Source of the DNA: Caballeronia arvi
Lineage (GTDB): Bacteria; Pseudomonadota; Gammaproteobacteria; Burkholderiales; Burkholderiaceae
Direction: 5' to 3'
Length of the DNA: 41,424 nucleotides
Assembly (NCBI RefSeq): GCF_001544695.2
Contig: NZ_FCOM02000060.1
Location: 1 to 41,424, forward strand
Made by a program: the position numbers and the translations under genes. How positions within the stretch are numbered: the stretch's first letter is position 1; each line of letters begins with the position of its first letter. The notes under the pieces were generated by a model, which was given only the letters and a program-made list of their open reading frames with translations, had not been told where the DNA came from and ran no database searches. Below, piece by piece: positions 1 to 8,794 of the stretch.

Positions 1-5
1 TCGAT

Positions 6-428
6 TCAAGGCGCCTCTGCGCTGGGCTCACGCCCGCCCTTGACCGCGAAACCACCCACTCGGAATTCAAAAGAGGCGTAAATCTTCGATGCGGGAATCG
101 TTGCACCAGAGTTATAGTGCCCTACCACGCCCTTTACTCCAGCGTCAACGAGCCGTTGTGCCACCTGAGTGGCTTGACGTGGGTCGCCGGCATCGTCTTC
201 GACTTGGAGCTCAATCTTCACCTTCTTGCCGCCGATGACCGGTGGATTGGCGTTCAAATCGTCAATCGCCATTCGTGCGCCGCGCTCGACGTCTTTCCCA
301 AGGTTTGCATTCTGGCCCGTCAACGGACCGGCGAATCCCAGCTTAACCACGTCTTCCGCATGCGCGACCGTGAAAGCGAACGAGAGGATTGCACCGAAGA
401 CTGCAGGAGTTGGCTTCGAGAGTTTCAT
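6..428 (-). pseudogene. Truncated branched-chain amino-acid-type ABC transporter substrate-binding protein (LivJ-like)
   Basis: The start of a periplasmic binding protein of the LivJ/Leu-Ile-Val family. The chosen ATG at 428 is preceded by GGAG and opens a signal peptide (hydrophobic core AVFGAILSFAFTVAHA, then AED). The mature part shows family hallmarks: KLGFAGPLTGQNA, the DDLNA segment, VEDDAGDPRQA and the GHYNSGATIPASKIY ligand-site loop. Similarity ends abruptly near nucleotide 75; the remaining ~23 residues (FEFRVGGFAVKGG...) are not family sequence and run into a TGA at 6-8. At 140 residues it is under half the usual 370-390, so it is probably non-functional, cut by an insertion or deletion. 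The neighbouring SHMT-like gene reads the same way and may once have shared its locus. Confidence 0.75.
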
Positions 429-571
429 GACGGCACTCCATCGAGGTGGTATATAGATTTGTTCAGAGTTCTTAATTCGGCATACGAAGTACATTCAATA
501 CAGATTTCATGCAGGACATGCCTACAGCGGCCGAGCGGTCTCCCATGCGACCCCGTATTTGACTACGTCCC

Positions 572-1888
572 TCAGCGCACGTAATGGAGAGTCGAAAACT
601 GGCGGCGATACTCGGTGACCGCGGGGCCTATCTCTTCAGGTGACTTGCGACGGAGAAGCACATCCGCGATGAACGATGCAAGGCGCTGTATATGCCGGCT
701 CTCCATGCCCCAGCGAACGAGTTCGGGTGTACCAATTCGAAGACCGTTCACGTCACCCTCAATCTCGGGCAACGGCAATCCAATGCCGCAAGCGAGGACG
801 TTGGCGCGTCGGAGAAGCTTGGCCATTGCTTGCCCGCCGCCGAAATCGTGCGCCTCGACGGCAAACTGGTGCGACGTCGTCATTCCGCGGTCGCGAGCGT
901 ATACGGGCAAACCTTCTTTCGCGAGCGCTACAGCGAACGCCTTTGCCGTCTTGACCATTTCGGCCGCATACGGCCGTCCGTGCGCCTGCCAATCGAGCAT
1001 CGTCATTGCGATAGAGGCTGACTTGCCCGCGTCGAAGTTTGCGGTCAATCCGGGGTAAGCGACTGCATCGAGCTTCTTGGCGATATCGGCGTCGTTCGTA
1101 ACAATCAAACCTCCAGCCGCGCCGGCCAAGCTCTTGTAGGTGCTCATAGTCATCAGATGAGCTCCTTCTTGGAGCGGCTGCTGCCAGGCGAGCCCGGCAA
1201 TAAGTCCGCACAGATGTGCCGCGTCGAACAGGAGCAACGCGCCGACTTCATCAGCAATCGCACGGGCCTCTCTAATCGGATGCGGGAATAGGTTGAGGCT
1301 CTGTCCCAGCGTGATAACCTTCGGCCGCAAACGCAAAGCGTCCGCTCGAAGTGCATCGAGGTCCACTGTGTAGCCGTTTGCGTCAAGCTTCATCAAGTGA
1401 GGCACTACGCCGTACATGCCGGCAGCGCCGTTCGTGTGATGGCTAAAATGGCCCCCAACCGTCGCGGGCGGCACGAACACCACATCGCCGGCCTTTGCCG
1501 CAACCATGTAGGCATACAAGTTCGCCAGAGCACCCGAGGCGACCCGAATCTCGGCGTATCGGGCGCCGAAAACTTGGGCGACCAGCTCCGCTGCGAGCAC
1601 TTCAATCTTTTCAACGCCTTCCAGGCCCATTTCGTATTTGTCGCCCGGATATCCGAGCGAAGGCCGCGAACCCACGCCGCAAGCCAACAAGGCCTCGGCC
1701 TTCGGATTGATAGCATTCGTAGCCGGGTTGAGATTGAAACAATCACGCTCGTGGATGACGCGATTTTCCTCGACGAAGGCGTGAAGGTCGCGCTCATTTT
1801 GCTCTGGACTCTGGGACGCAAATCGCTGCACGAGGGATTGAATATAGTTTTCTGGGCCACGCGGAACCCAGGAACGAGCTTGCAGCAT
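572..1888 (-). CDS. Serine hydroxymethyltransferase-family PLP enzyme
   Basis: A fold-type I PLP enzyme of the SHMT (GlyA) family, 438 residues. In this family such enzymes interconvert serine (or alpha-substituted serines) and glycine or an analogue with tetrahydrofolate. Visible motifs are the substrate loop PSLGYPGDKYEMGLEGVE (76-93), DAAHLCGLIAG (222-232; the Asp binds the PLP ring nitrogen) and the Schiff-base lysine K252 in MSTYKSLAGAAGG. Canonical GlyA has TTTHKTLRGPRGG here, so this is a divergent paralogue, perhaps acting on alpha-methylserine or another amino acid rather than housekeeping GlyA. The ATG at 1888 is chosen because AAGGA lies upstream; longer in-frame starts lack a site and family homology. 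It is divergent from a LysR gene, its likely regulator. Confidence 0.85.
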   Translation of the reverse strand: MLQARSWVPRGPENYIQSLVQRFASQSPEQNERDLHAFVEENRVIHERDCFNLNPATNAINPKAEALLACGVGSRPSLGYPGDKYEMGLEGVEKIEVLAAELVAQVFGARYAEIRVASGALANLYAYMVAAKAGDVVFVPPATVGGHFSHHTNGAAGMYGVVPHLMKLDANGYTVDLDALRADALRLRPKVITLGQSLNLFPHPIREARAIADEVGALLLFDAAHLCGLIAGLAWQQPLQEGAHLMTMSTYKSLAGAAGGLIVTNDADIAKKLDAVAYPGLTANFDAGKSASIAMTMLDWQAHGRPYAAEMVKTAKAFAVALAKEGLPVYARDRGMTTSHQFAVEAHDFGGGQAMAKLLRRANVLACGIGLPLPEIEGDVNGLRIGTPELVRWGMESRHIQRLASFIADVLLRRKSPEEIGPAVTEYRRQFSTLHYVR

Positions 1889-2089
1889 AGTGTTTTCCTT
1901 GTCTAATAAGCGGCGTCGGCGGCAACACGATTGCCGTGGCAGGCGTGATGCCCGCTTCCAATTTCGGAGCGACGGCCCGAACGCCATGAACCGATGCTAG
2001 GCAATCAATTTCCACACGTATACTTATCTTTTTTTAATGGATACATTAGCCACTCTGTCGAATCGCCCGACGCCTTATTCGGGGAAAAC

Positions 2090-2992
2090 ATGGATATCGG
2101 CCGTCTGAAAGCGCTGCTTGAACTCTCACGGTGCGGCACGATTGCGGCGGCCGCAGACGCGCTCGCAGTGACCCCTTCCGCCGTCTCACAGCAGATTGCG
2201 CAATTGGAGGAGGAAACGGATGTGAAATTGACCGAGCGGGTCGGACGGGGCGTACGGCTGACACCGGCCGGTCAAGCCCTAGTCGGATACGCAGAACGCG
2301 TTATGGTTGTACTTGATGAGGCTCGCTCGGCGCTTGCTGTCCTGAAACGTGAAATCGCCGGCGAATTGCGCGTCGCCGCGTTTCCGTCGGTCGCGTCCGC
2401 TGTTCTACCAAACACCGTCAAGGCTCTTCAGCAGGTCTTTCCTCGATTGCACATCATCCTCGAGGAACTCGAGCCGGTCGACGGACTCGCTGCTCTTCGG
2501 TCTTGGCGAGCAGACATCGCTCTAATAGATAACCTCTCGACAATGGTGAGCGCCAAACAGGAGAGCATCGAGACGGTGCCGTTAGCCGAGGACGTTCTGT
2601 CTGTCGCCCTCGCCAGCGACCATCCCCTCAGTAGGAAGTCTTCGTTGAGCGTCGCACATTTGAAGCACGAGACGTGGGCGATAGACTCGAAGTCGAGCGT
2701 GTTCAGCGAGTTCATCACAAACTTGTGCCGCAGAAGCGGTTTCGAACCACGCGTGAATGCACAGTGCCGGGGATTCGAAATGGTGGGTGCCATGGTCGCG
2801 TCGGGGTGTTCGGTTTCCGTTGTCCCAGGACTATGGCTTGTACGCCCACAAGCAGGCGTCGCGTGGGTAAAGCTTCGACCAGAAGTTCGTAGAAAAATCT
2901 ATGTAGCGTTTCGTCGAGGTGAGCGAAACCATCCGGCCATCAACGTGTTCCTCGAGGAAGTCGTTCGCACAGCGGGACGCCTCGTGACATAG
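2090..2992 (+). CDS. LysR-family transcriptional regulator
   Basis: A 300-residue LysR-type regulator. The N-terminal winged HTH (about residues 3-60: LKALLELSRCGTIAAAADAL, VTPSAVSQQIAQLE) is followed by the linker helix and a periplasmic-binding-protein-like effector domain. The ATG at 2090 follows GGGGAA and matches the usual LysR start; an upstream in-frame ATG at 1994 would add an atypical extension. It is divergent from the SHMT-like enzyme, with about 200 bp between starts containing an AT-rich stretch around 2015-2045, the natural place for its operator. By the usual LysR arrangement it probably controls that gene. The ligand is unknown. Confidence 0.9.
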   Translation: MDIGRLKALLELSRCGTIAAAADALAVTPSAVSQQIAQLEEETDVKLTERVGRGVRLTPAGQALVGYAERVMVVLDEARSALAVLKREIAGELRVAAFPSVASAVLPNTVKALQQVFPRLHIILEELEPVDGLAALRSWRADIALIDNLSTMVSAKQESIETVPLAEDVLSVALASDHPLSRKSSLSVAHLKHETWAIDSKSSVFSEFITNLCRRSGFEPRVNAQCRGFEMVGAMVASGCSVSVVPGLWLVRPQAGVAWVKLRPEVRRKIYVAFRRGERNHPAINVFLEEVVRTAGRLVT

Positions 2993-4146
2993 GGAACTTG
3001 CGGCCAAGCGGACCGCACCACTATCGGCATAGTGTTCGTTAAGGAAAGGCAAGCACGAGCACCACGCAGGTGGGCTCTGGGTCGCCCCGGCTCTAGGAAC
3101 CAAGGGGTACGGCCGGCTTCTGGTCCAGCAAGTCGTCGACTGGGCAAAGGGTGGCCCGTCCGCAGTCATTCAACTCTCTTGCCATATCCGCCGCGGACCG
3201 CGTTCTAAGCGAAGAACGGCTTCCACTTCCCGAACAAGTTCAGAACACACGATTCGAACGGGCGCCAGATGGTCGAGCTGTGATGGTCGCGCGCGTAGGA
3301 TGCCTAGCCGATGCAGCTGCTGTTTCCGTTGAGCCTTTCAGAGCAATCACGCTCGCGTCAGGAAGCAAGCCATTCCACAAAGCGTTGTTGGCGATGCGCC
3401 GGCTGTCGCGGGTCGCGCAAGTACCTTGCATGAAGCGGCACACGGTCACCCCGGCCGCGCTGCATTTTGCGATTGCAGGTCTTTGTGTCTGCTCATTTGA
3501 TGCCCCGGGCTAATCTAGCGCGAACCGACCGCAACCTTCCTCTGCCTAGGCTCGCTCTATTGCGGAAGATTTGTCCGCTCAACCCATATCTCGCAATTCA
3601 CAAGACTTGGTCACGGGTATTCGTGAAGGTCAGGCAACAAAGCGCAGCCACCCGTAAAAAGGCTCCTTTCTTGTTTTTTAAGGAAGTCTCTCGAACTTTG
3701 AGAAACTCTTTTTGAAAATATAGCGAGACGCCTTTATACGATGACAATCTTGATTGGCACCTACGGTTACAGCGTCGACGCGCTGCGATGTCTCCGAGTT
3801 CAGCGGCTGGAAGCACCACTTTCCCTGACCGCGAAGCTGCTGTTCGCTGTTGAACATCGGACTTACCAATTCGACGAATTGCGGAGAAGCAGACCGAGCG
3901 CTTCATGTTGCCGCGGAAGCAATAACGCTCCGTCCGGGTCTGCATCAACTTCGACCCCGTCGCGTCGGCAATCGAGCCGACAACCCACCGTGCACGGAAA
4001 CCGAGAAGAGCACCTCCTGAGGAACGCACTAAGAAGCGCTCGCCGGTTGCGTTCTCTGCTGTCAGTCTTCGCCGGCGCGCCATTCGATGCTCACGTTTCA
4101 ATCCAAATCAATTGCTGCCTGCAGTCCGCTTCTCCGAAGCCGTCGT
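2993..4146. other. Long stretch without a recognisable gene
   Basis: Several open frames exist on both strands, but none shows a family motif combined with a good ribosome site, and codon third positions do not favour one frame. An AT-richer patch lies around 3640-3730. No tRNA, IS termini or repeats were seen. It may be a decayed gene; I cannot name it. Confidence 0.5.
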
Positions 4147-4401
4147 TCAACGCGCATCTGTCGGCGGCAACTGCGCCTGCTGTTGTGCTAGCGCCTGAGC
4201 GTCAGCTTGCTTGCGCTTCTCTTTTGCGAGATGCCGTCCGACAACGCAGCCGCCGACAGCGCCGACCACGGCGTGATGCCCAGCATAGTGACCAGCGACA
4301 TCGCCTACTAGAGCGCCTTTCAAACAACCTTCAGCACTCGCGGTGGCGGCGGATGCAAGCAAGGCGCTTCCTAGCGCGACCAGAATTATCATTTTCTTCA
4401 T
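4147..4401 (-). CDS. Small exported glycine-zipper protein
   Basis: An 84-residue protein with an N-terminal signal peptide (MKKMIILVALGSALLASAA, cleavage near ASA/EG). A short Gly/Ala-rich zipper follows (GALVGDVAGHYAGHHAVVGAVGGCVVG), then a charged, Gln-rich tail (LAKEKRKQADAQALAQQQAQ). This is the layout of small glycine-zipper (YMGG/OmpA-like spacer) periplasmic or outer-membrane-associated proteins common in Burkholderiales. There is no lipobox, so it is probably not a lipoprotein. The start at 4401 is set by the signal peptide. It is the last member of a leftward run of small genes, 4 bp after the preceding one. Function unknown. Confidence 0.75.
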   Translation of the reverse strand: MKKMIILVALGSALLASAATASAEGCLKGALVGDVAGHYAGHHAVVGAVGGCVVGRHLAKEKRKQADAQALAQQQAQLPPTDAR

Positions 4402-4405
4402 TGCT

Positions 4406-4606
4406 TCACTCGTTTTCTTTGAAGGCGGCGAACTCTGCCGCTGTGTCCGTGTATGTGCCGTCGCAACGCCGGGAATCAAGGGGCCGCCCGACGATGGATG
4501 CGAGTGCTGGCTTCGCTGCCCGATTTGTCTGCTTGCTTGGATTTTCACACTTGTTGAGCGCCCGGTCCGCTTCTTGGCTGATATGTCCGCCATTCTCGCT
4601 GGCCAT
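4406..4606 (-). CDS. Small hydrophilic hypothetical protein
   Basis: A 66-residue soluble, charged protein (MASENGGHISQEADRALNK...) with no domain I recognise and no signal peptide. The case for it is positional: GAGGAG sits 7 bases before the ATG, and it lies between two same-strand small genes with gaps of 10 and 4 bp. Two Cys are present but no metal-site pattern. It could be a chance frame. Confidence 0.45.
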   Translation of the reverse strand: MASENGGHISQEADRALNKCENPSKQTNRAAKPALASIVGRPLDSRRCDGTYTDTAAEFAAFKENE

Positions 4607-4616
4607 TAGACGCTCC

Positions 4617-4826
4617 TCACGACGCTTGTCGGGCATCACCATGCAACCGCATCGCCTCGCTGCGCGACAGCCCTTTCGCAGACTTCCTGATGGATTCGGC
4701 CGTCTTGACCAGACAGCCGATGATTGACCTCGGCGCGCCGAGGATGCGATACATCCCAGCTACTTGCAGCTCCTGCGGTTCGAACGAAGGCAGTTGACAC
4801 TGACCATGCCGACCAACGACAGTCAA
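4617..4826 (-). CDS. Small hypothetical protein, start overlaps previous stop
   Basis: A 69-residue frame whose ATG overlaps the TGA of the Pro/Tyr-rich exported protein (ATGA at 4823-4826), the usual signature of translational coupling. The second half (ILGAPRSIIGCLVKTAESIRKSAKGLSRSEAMRL) is helix-prone with GC-rich third positions; the first half is less convincing. I recognise no family. It may be genuine or a fortuitous overlap. Confidence 0.4.
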   Translation of the reverse strand: MTVVGRHGQCQLPSFEPQELQVAGMYRILGAPRSIIGCLVKTAESIRKSAKGLSRSEAMRLHGDARQAS

Positions 4827-5146
4827 TCTTCGTCATCGCCGTGATGGCGACGTTCCCAGCCGCGATGTCTACCATTATCGTGTCGCCAGCGCCCTTGTCC
4901 GTATCCGTCGCCGTCCCCGTATCCGTAATATACCGGCGCTGGTGCGTAGACCGCTGGTGGAGGCGCCTGATAGACCATTGGCGGAGGCGCTTGATAGACC
5001 GCTGTGGGCTGCTCGACATACAAAGGTGCCGGTGTGCCGAGGTACAGTCCGACATCCACATGCGCAAAAGCTGCGCTCGAAGCGCACGCGCTGCCGACAA
5101 TAACGGCTGTTAGAACCGTGCCGCGTTTGACGATGTTCGTGCTCAT
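4823..5146 (-). CDS. Exported Pro/Tyr-rich repeat protein (PXPV-like)
   Basis: A 107-residue secreted or periplasmic protein. The signal peptide (VKRGTVLTAVIVGSACASSAAFAHV) is followed by VDVGLYLGTPAPLYV and imperfect repeats of the form VYQAPPP (QPTAVYQAPPP, MVYQAPPP, AVYAPAPVYYGYG). It ends in a Gly/Asp/Arg/His-rich tail (RWRHDNGRHRGWERRHHGDDED) that could bind metal or nucleic acid non-specifically. This resembles the PXPV-repeat exported proteins found in multiple copies in Burkholderia. The ATG at 5146 is chosen over one at 5158 because GGAG lies just upstream of it. It heads a leftward run of small genes. Role unknown. Confidence 0.75.
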   Translation of the reverse strand: MSTNIVKRGTVLTAVIVGSACASSAAFAHVDVGLYLGTPAPLYVEQPTAVYQAPPPMVYQAPPPAVYAPAPVYYGYGDGDGYGQGRWRHDNGRHRGWERRHHGDDED

Positions 5147-5512
5147 TGCGAACTCCAACTGGGTGTGTCCGCATTAACGCTGCTGCAACCGATTTGGTGC
5201 ACCTCGATGGAGCGATTCTTTGTAAGTTTCTGTACCGCATCTCGCTAATCGCGTGCCGAGCCCTCGGATTGCGTCGGCGTCTCCGCGCTGTCGAGCGACG
5301 GAAACATGACTTGTCAGTGCATTGCGCGATAGCCTCGACCCACGAAACGGGCGCACCCGCTGGCGCTATACGCATCGTTGCTACGCTTCGCCGTACCGGG
5401 CACTCCCAGCGAAGGACCGCCTGGGCAGCGTGTTTCAGTAGGTTCGTAGGCCCGCTCCAGTGTCCCGTTACGTGCCGGCGGATTTTGGATGCTCCGGCGG
5501 TCGCCGGTATAT
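5147..5512. other. Intergenic stretch ahead of the small-protein run
   Basis: Open frames here are mirror images without family motifs or ribosome sites. This should hold the leftward promoter for the exported Pro/Tyr-rich protein, but I see no clear -35/-10 pair. Confidence 0.4.
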
Positions 5513-6067
5513 TCAATGATGCGCGAACGTGCTCATGAAAGTCTGTTCTCGCGCCTGCGTCTTAGTCGTAGGTGCCGGTAGCGAACGTTGCGGCAACCCG
5601 TGCCGCGATGATGCTTGCGCTACTCGAGGCCCGGACGTCATCGGCTGACGTGCCAATGGCACACGTCCGAGGCCGGTACGTTGTGCAATACCTTCAGCCG
5701 CCGACTTTTCATCGGCCGCGGCTTGAAAGGCGAACGCTCGTGAACGCTGTGCGGGCACATCTGAAGCGTTGGCTATCTCCACGACGCCCGTGGCACGAAA
5801 GACGCGGGATACGTCAACGTCCGGCGTCGCCGACACACGACCGACTATTATCGAGTGCGGATGCGGATGCGGGCGCGTAGTGAGTTCGGATTTCAGCCAG
5901 GCAGCAAGACTCGCTCCCCCACCGACGCACAACAAGAACAGCGCAGCCACACGGCCTATTCCCGTGTCGAATCTGAACTTTTCAGCGAATCCCGCCAGAT
6001 GATTTCGTGGCAACCGACGCTCTTCGCGCTGTGCGGTCTCCTTCCGTCGTCTTTCTAGCGTTACCAT
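5513..6067 (-). CDS. Hypothetical single-pass membrane protein
   Basis: A 184-residue protein. The N-terminal cytoplasmic segment is rich in Arg/Glu (LERRRKETAQREERRLPRNHL). One hydrophobic span follows near residues 38-56 (VAALFLLCVGGGASLAAWL), then a His/Pro stretch (RPHPHPHS) and a low-complexity Ala/Arg/Gln-rich exterior region. I recognise no domain. The ATG at 6067 has AGGGGG six bases upstream; longer in-frame starts lack a site. It lies upstream of, and reads with, the exported small proteins, suggesting a cell-envelope role, but a 366 bp gap separates them. Confidence 0.5.
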   Translation of the reverse strand: MVTLERRRKETAQREERRLPRNHLAGFAEKFRFDTGIGRVAALFLLCVGGGASLAAWLKSELTTRPHPHPHSIIVGRVSATPDVDVSRVFRATGVVEIANASDVPAQRSRAFAFQAAADEKSAAEGIAQRTGLGRVPLARQPMTSGPRVAQASSRHGLPQRSLPAPTTKTQAREQTFMSTFAHH

Positions 6068-6749
6068 CGAACACCCCCTGACCATGCTCCGGTGTAGCAT
6101 GAACCGGGCCCCGCCACGACGGCCAGCAAATCCAGCGACTCCGCGGAGGGCCAATGGGATTGAATCTCAACTACCACATGAAGCTCGAACAACAATAGGG
6201 AGTCGGCGGCCGCGATAGCGGCCTCGATACCGGCGACCATCGCACGCGCGATAGCGGGTCGAGAGGACGTGGCTCAGTTTTTCTCGCTCGTTTCAAAACC
6301 ACGACGCGCGAGTAGACTATCGGAGTGTCACGTCAATGTCGGTTCGTTATGCCACGGACAGCATCACGATAGCCGAACACAAGTCATGAGTTTCGGAACG
6401 CATCGCCCAAGCATCAGCCGGAAGAGGACGTTCGCGGACAACAACGCTAGAAAGTCGGCCCGATTCATTAAGGAATTGGCACATAGCGTCGTCTTGCGAT
6501 GCAAACCGGCTTAACCAGCTTCTTATAAGAGAGCATCCGCTGAAAAAGAGAGAAAGTCCTCTTACCGAAGATACGGCCCCGACCGATTAAGCTTTTTGAG
6601 AAAAGGCGCCGGTGAAAACTTCGTTAGCGGACGTCCGGATGAGCCTGTGAATCAGAAAGGCCGTCAAGCCGCACGAGGAATTTGGAAACGCGGTTCAATT
6701 CGATGTCATCGGCCATAAATTGCGGCAACAAGCTCGCGCGGGGGCACAA
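6068..6749. other. Intergenic stretch before chrA
   Basis: No frame has convincing coding features. An AT-rich purine-heavy segment (6520-6620, with GAAAAAGAGAGAAAG) lies 130-230 bp before chrA and may hold its promoter. I see no ChrB-like regulator gene here or on the other side. Confidence 0.4.
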
Positions 6750-8126
6750 GTGGAACAAACTCAGATGGCGCAAGACAACGAAATCAGCCACGAGCGAAAC
6801 CATGCTGTCGAGGCCGTGAGCTTCGCTCAGGCACTGTGGTATTGGCTCAAGCTCGGCTTTATGAGCTTCGGAGGGCCGGCGGGTCAGATTGCCATCATGC
6901 ATCAGGACCTGGTTGAGCGAAAACGCTGGATTTCCGAGAAGCGATTCCTGCACGCATTGAACTATTGCATGGTGCTTCCTGGACCCGAAGCGCAGCAGCT
7001 CGCTACCTACATCGGTTGGCTAATGCATCGGACGTGGGGTGGTGTAATCGCAGGCGGCTTCTTTGTACTGCCGTCGCTTTTCATACTGATAGGGCTGTCG
7101 TGGGTCTACATGGCGTTCGGCAGTGTTCCCGCCGTCGCAGGCGTCCTTTACGGCATTAAGCCGGCGGTCACGGCCATTGTCGTCTTCGCGGCGTACAGAA
7201 TTGGCTCTCGCGCGTTGAAGAACGTTTGGCTGTGGTCGATTGCAGCGGCGGCATTCCTGGCCATCTTCGTAGCCAATATCCCGTTCCCTGTCATCGTCCT
7301 GCTAGCCGGCATCATCGGGCACTTTGGAGGTAAATATGCTCCGGCCAGATTCGTGGTCGGAGGCGAACACAGGTCGGGCGACAAGGGGTTTGGTCCCGCA
7401 CTCCTTGACGACGACACGCCCACCCCGCGGCATGCGCTCTTCACATGGAAGCGGTTCACGGTCGTGCTTGCGGTCTTCATGCTGATTTGGCTCGCGGCCA
7501 TCGCGGTGCTTTCGCTTATGTACGGCTGGACCGGAACGCTTACGCAAATGGCTTGGTTCTTTACGAAAGCCGCTTTACTCACTTTCGGGGGCGCGTATGC
7601 AGTGTTGCCGTATGTGTACCAAGGCGCTGTCGATAACTACCACTGGCTTACCGGGTTGCAAATGATAGATGGCCTGGCGCTCGGTGAGACGACGCCTGGA
7701 CCACTCATCATGGTCGTTTCCTTCGTCGGGTTCGTAGGTGGCTGGACCAAGGCTGTGTTCGGAGCGGACGCAATTCTCGCCTCGGCTGTCGCCGCATCCG
7801 TCGTCGTGACGTTCTTTACGTTCCTGCCGTCTTTCCTGTTCATACTGCTCGGCGGTCCCTTCATCGAAGCGACCCACGGCAATCTCAACTTTACTGCGCC
7901 GTTGACAGCCATCACTTCCGCGGTCGTCGGCGTCATCTTGAACCTCGCCGTATTTTTTGCGCTTCACGTGTTGTGGCCACATGGTATGCAAGGCGGCTTC
8001 GAATGGCTCTCGTTGCTAATCGGTGTGGTCGCCGGTATTGCGCTGTTCCGGTTCAAGGTGAGGGTGATACCGGTCGTGCTTGCTTCCGGTGTAGTCGGAC
8101 TCGCACTTAAACTGTTTGTCTCCTGA
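6750..8126 (+). CDS. chrA: ChrA chromate efflux transporter (two-domain)
   Basis: A long-chain CHR-family inner-membrane transporter, about 458 residues, expelling chromate from the cytoplasm. It is built from two homologous halves. The first has LGFMSFGGPAGQIAIMH and LNYCMVLPGPEAQQLATYIGWL; the second has ALLTFGGAYAVLPYV and LALGETTPGPLIMVVSFVGF. FGGP and PGP motifs in both halves are family signatures. About ten hydrophobic spans are visible, with a hydrophilic central loop (GEHRSGDKGFGPALLDDDTPTPRHA). I favour the GTG at 6750 because GCGGGGG lies just upstream; an ATG at 6765 or a TTG at 6720 are alternatives. It stands alone, without chrB. Confidence 0.93.
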   Translation: MEQTQMAQDNEISHERNHAVEAVSFAQALWYWLKLGFMSFGGPAGQIAIMHQDLVERKRWISEKRFLHALNYCMVLPGPEAQQLATYIGWLMHRTWGGVIAGGFFVLPSLFILIGLSWVYMAFGSVPAVAGVLYGIKPAVTAIVVFAAYRIGSRALKNVWLWSIAAAAFLAIFVANIPFPVIVLLAGIIGHFGGKYAPARFVVGGEHRSGDKGFGPALLDDDTPTPRHALFTWKRFTVVLAVFMLIWLAAIAVLSLMYGWTGTLTQMAWFFTKAALLTFGGAYAVLPYVYQGAVDNYHWLTGLQMIDGLALGETTPGPLIMVVSFVGFVGGWTKAVFGADAILASAVAASVVVTFFTFLPSFLFILLGGPFIEATHGNLNFTAPLTAITSAVVGVILNLAVFFALHVLWPHGMQGGFEWLSLLIGVVAGIALFRFKVRVIPVVLASGVVGLALKLFVS

Positions 8127-8174
8127 GGTACTCGCATCTGCGTCAGCCACCAATGCCGCCTACGCGGCGACACG

Positions 8175-8491
8175 TCAGACGGCACCGTCAGTTCCTGTGT
8201 TCGGCACGTCAATGAACTCGCTGCGGTCCTCGCCGACAATCCAAGCGCGCGCGCCCGCGTCCGCTTCACATCGAGCCGGTAGCCGGGTCACGTATTTCGC
8301 AGGAGGCTCATCTGGCTGAGTGCCGGCTTTCCGACGCATCAGTTCGTCGAGTGTAATGCCGTACTCGCGCATCTTTTGCACGATTTCAATCATCTCTGGG
8401 CTGGTTTCGCTCTCTTTAGCTTTAGCAGCCGTCTATCTAAAGCTTCCGTCTGCGCGCGCAGTTGAACAATTTCGATGCTTTGATATGCCAG
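8175..8491 (-). pseudogene. H-NS-like nucleoid protein, frameshifted
   Basis: Two adjacent frames join into an H-NS-family protein. The upstream frame gives an N-terminal coiled coil (AYQSIEIVQLRAQTEALDRRLL, about 8425-8491). The downstream frame gives AKESETSPEMIEIVQKMREYGITLDELMRRK followed by a degenerate DNA-binding region (AKY...GARAWIVGEDRSEFI), which aligns with the family AKYRDP...GRAPAWI-GK-R--FL. The 317 bp span is one base short of an open frame, consistent with a single deletion near 8430. No ATG precedes the first segment; a CTG stands where a start would be. The core AT-hook-like GRGR is poorly preserved. I infer a decaying xenogeneic-silencing gene; the short frame starting at 8393 could still make a 72-residue fragment. 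Confidence 0.5.
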
Positions 8492-8584
8492 ACACTGGGA
8501 AAAGTATCGCCGATTTCGCGTCGAGCGACTCCAGAGGATGGTCCCATACTGACGACTCGCGTCGTATCGAGTGTCCTCGCCGCC

Positions 8585-8794
8585 CTACTTGGCCGCGAGA
8601 AGATGCGTCTGACATCGTTCGTAAATCTCGCGAGTCATCGCAGACGAAAAGTCCAGCCGCAGATTGCTGTCAAAGATGGACGCCAGAGCGCTGCCGTTGA
8701 GCGTAAGACCTGTCTCGGCCTCAATAGCCTCCGCAATCGAAAGCGCACGACTCGCCAACATAACTCTGGTCAGGACATCTCCATCGCGTTGCAT
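8585..8794 (-). CDS. Small hypothetical protein
   Basis: A 69-residue frame with natural-looking amphipathic helices (LASRALSIAEAIEAETGLTLNGSALASIFDSNLRLDFSSAMTREIYERCQTHLLAAK when read in pieces) and balanced composition. An in-frame stop lies eight codons before the ATG and the ribosome site is weak (GGGCGAAG). It may be an intact small gene or the C-terminal remnant of a longer one. No family recognised. Confidence 0.4.
   Translation of the reverse strand: MQRDGDVLTRVMLASRALSIAEAIEAETGLTLNGSALASIFDSNLRLDFSSAMTREIYERCQTHLLAAK

Noticed and set aside
1994..2089. Upstream ATG for the LysR gene at 1994
   Set aside because: It would add 32 residues unlike any LysR N-terminus; the ATG at 2090 has GGGGAA and the standard HTH position.
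3741..4727. 328-codon rightward open frame
   Set aside because: It is antisense to the glycine-zipper gene and other small leftward genes. It is Arg/Ser/Ala-rich, has no ribosome site and shows no motif.
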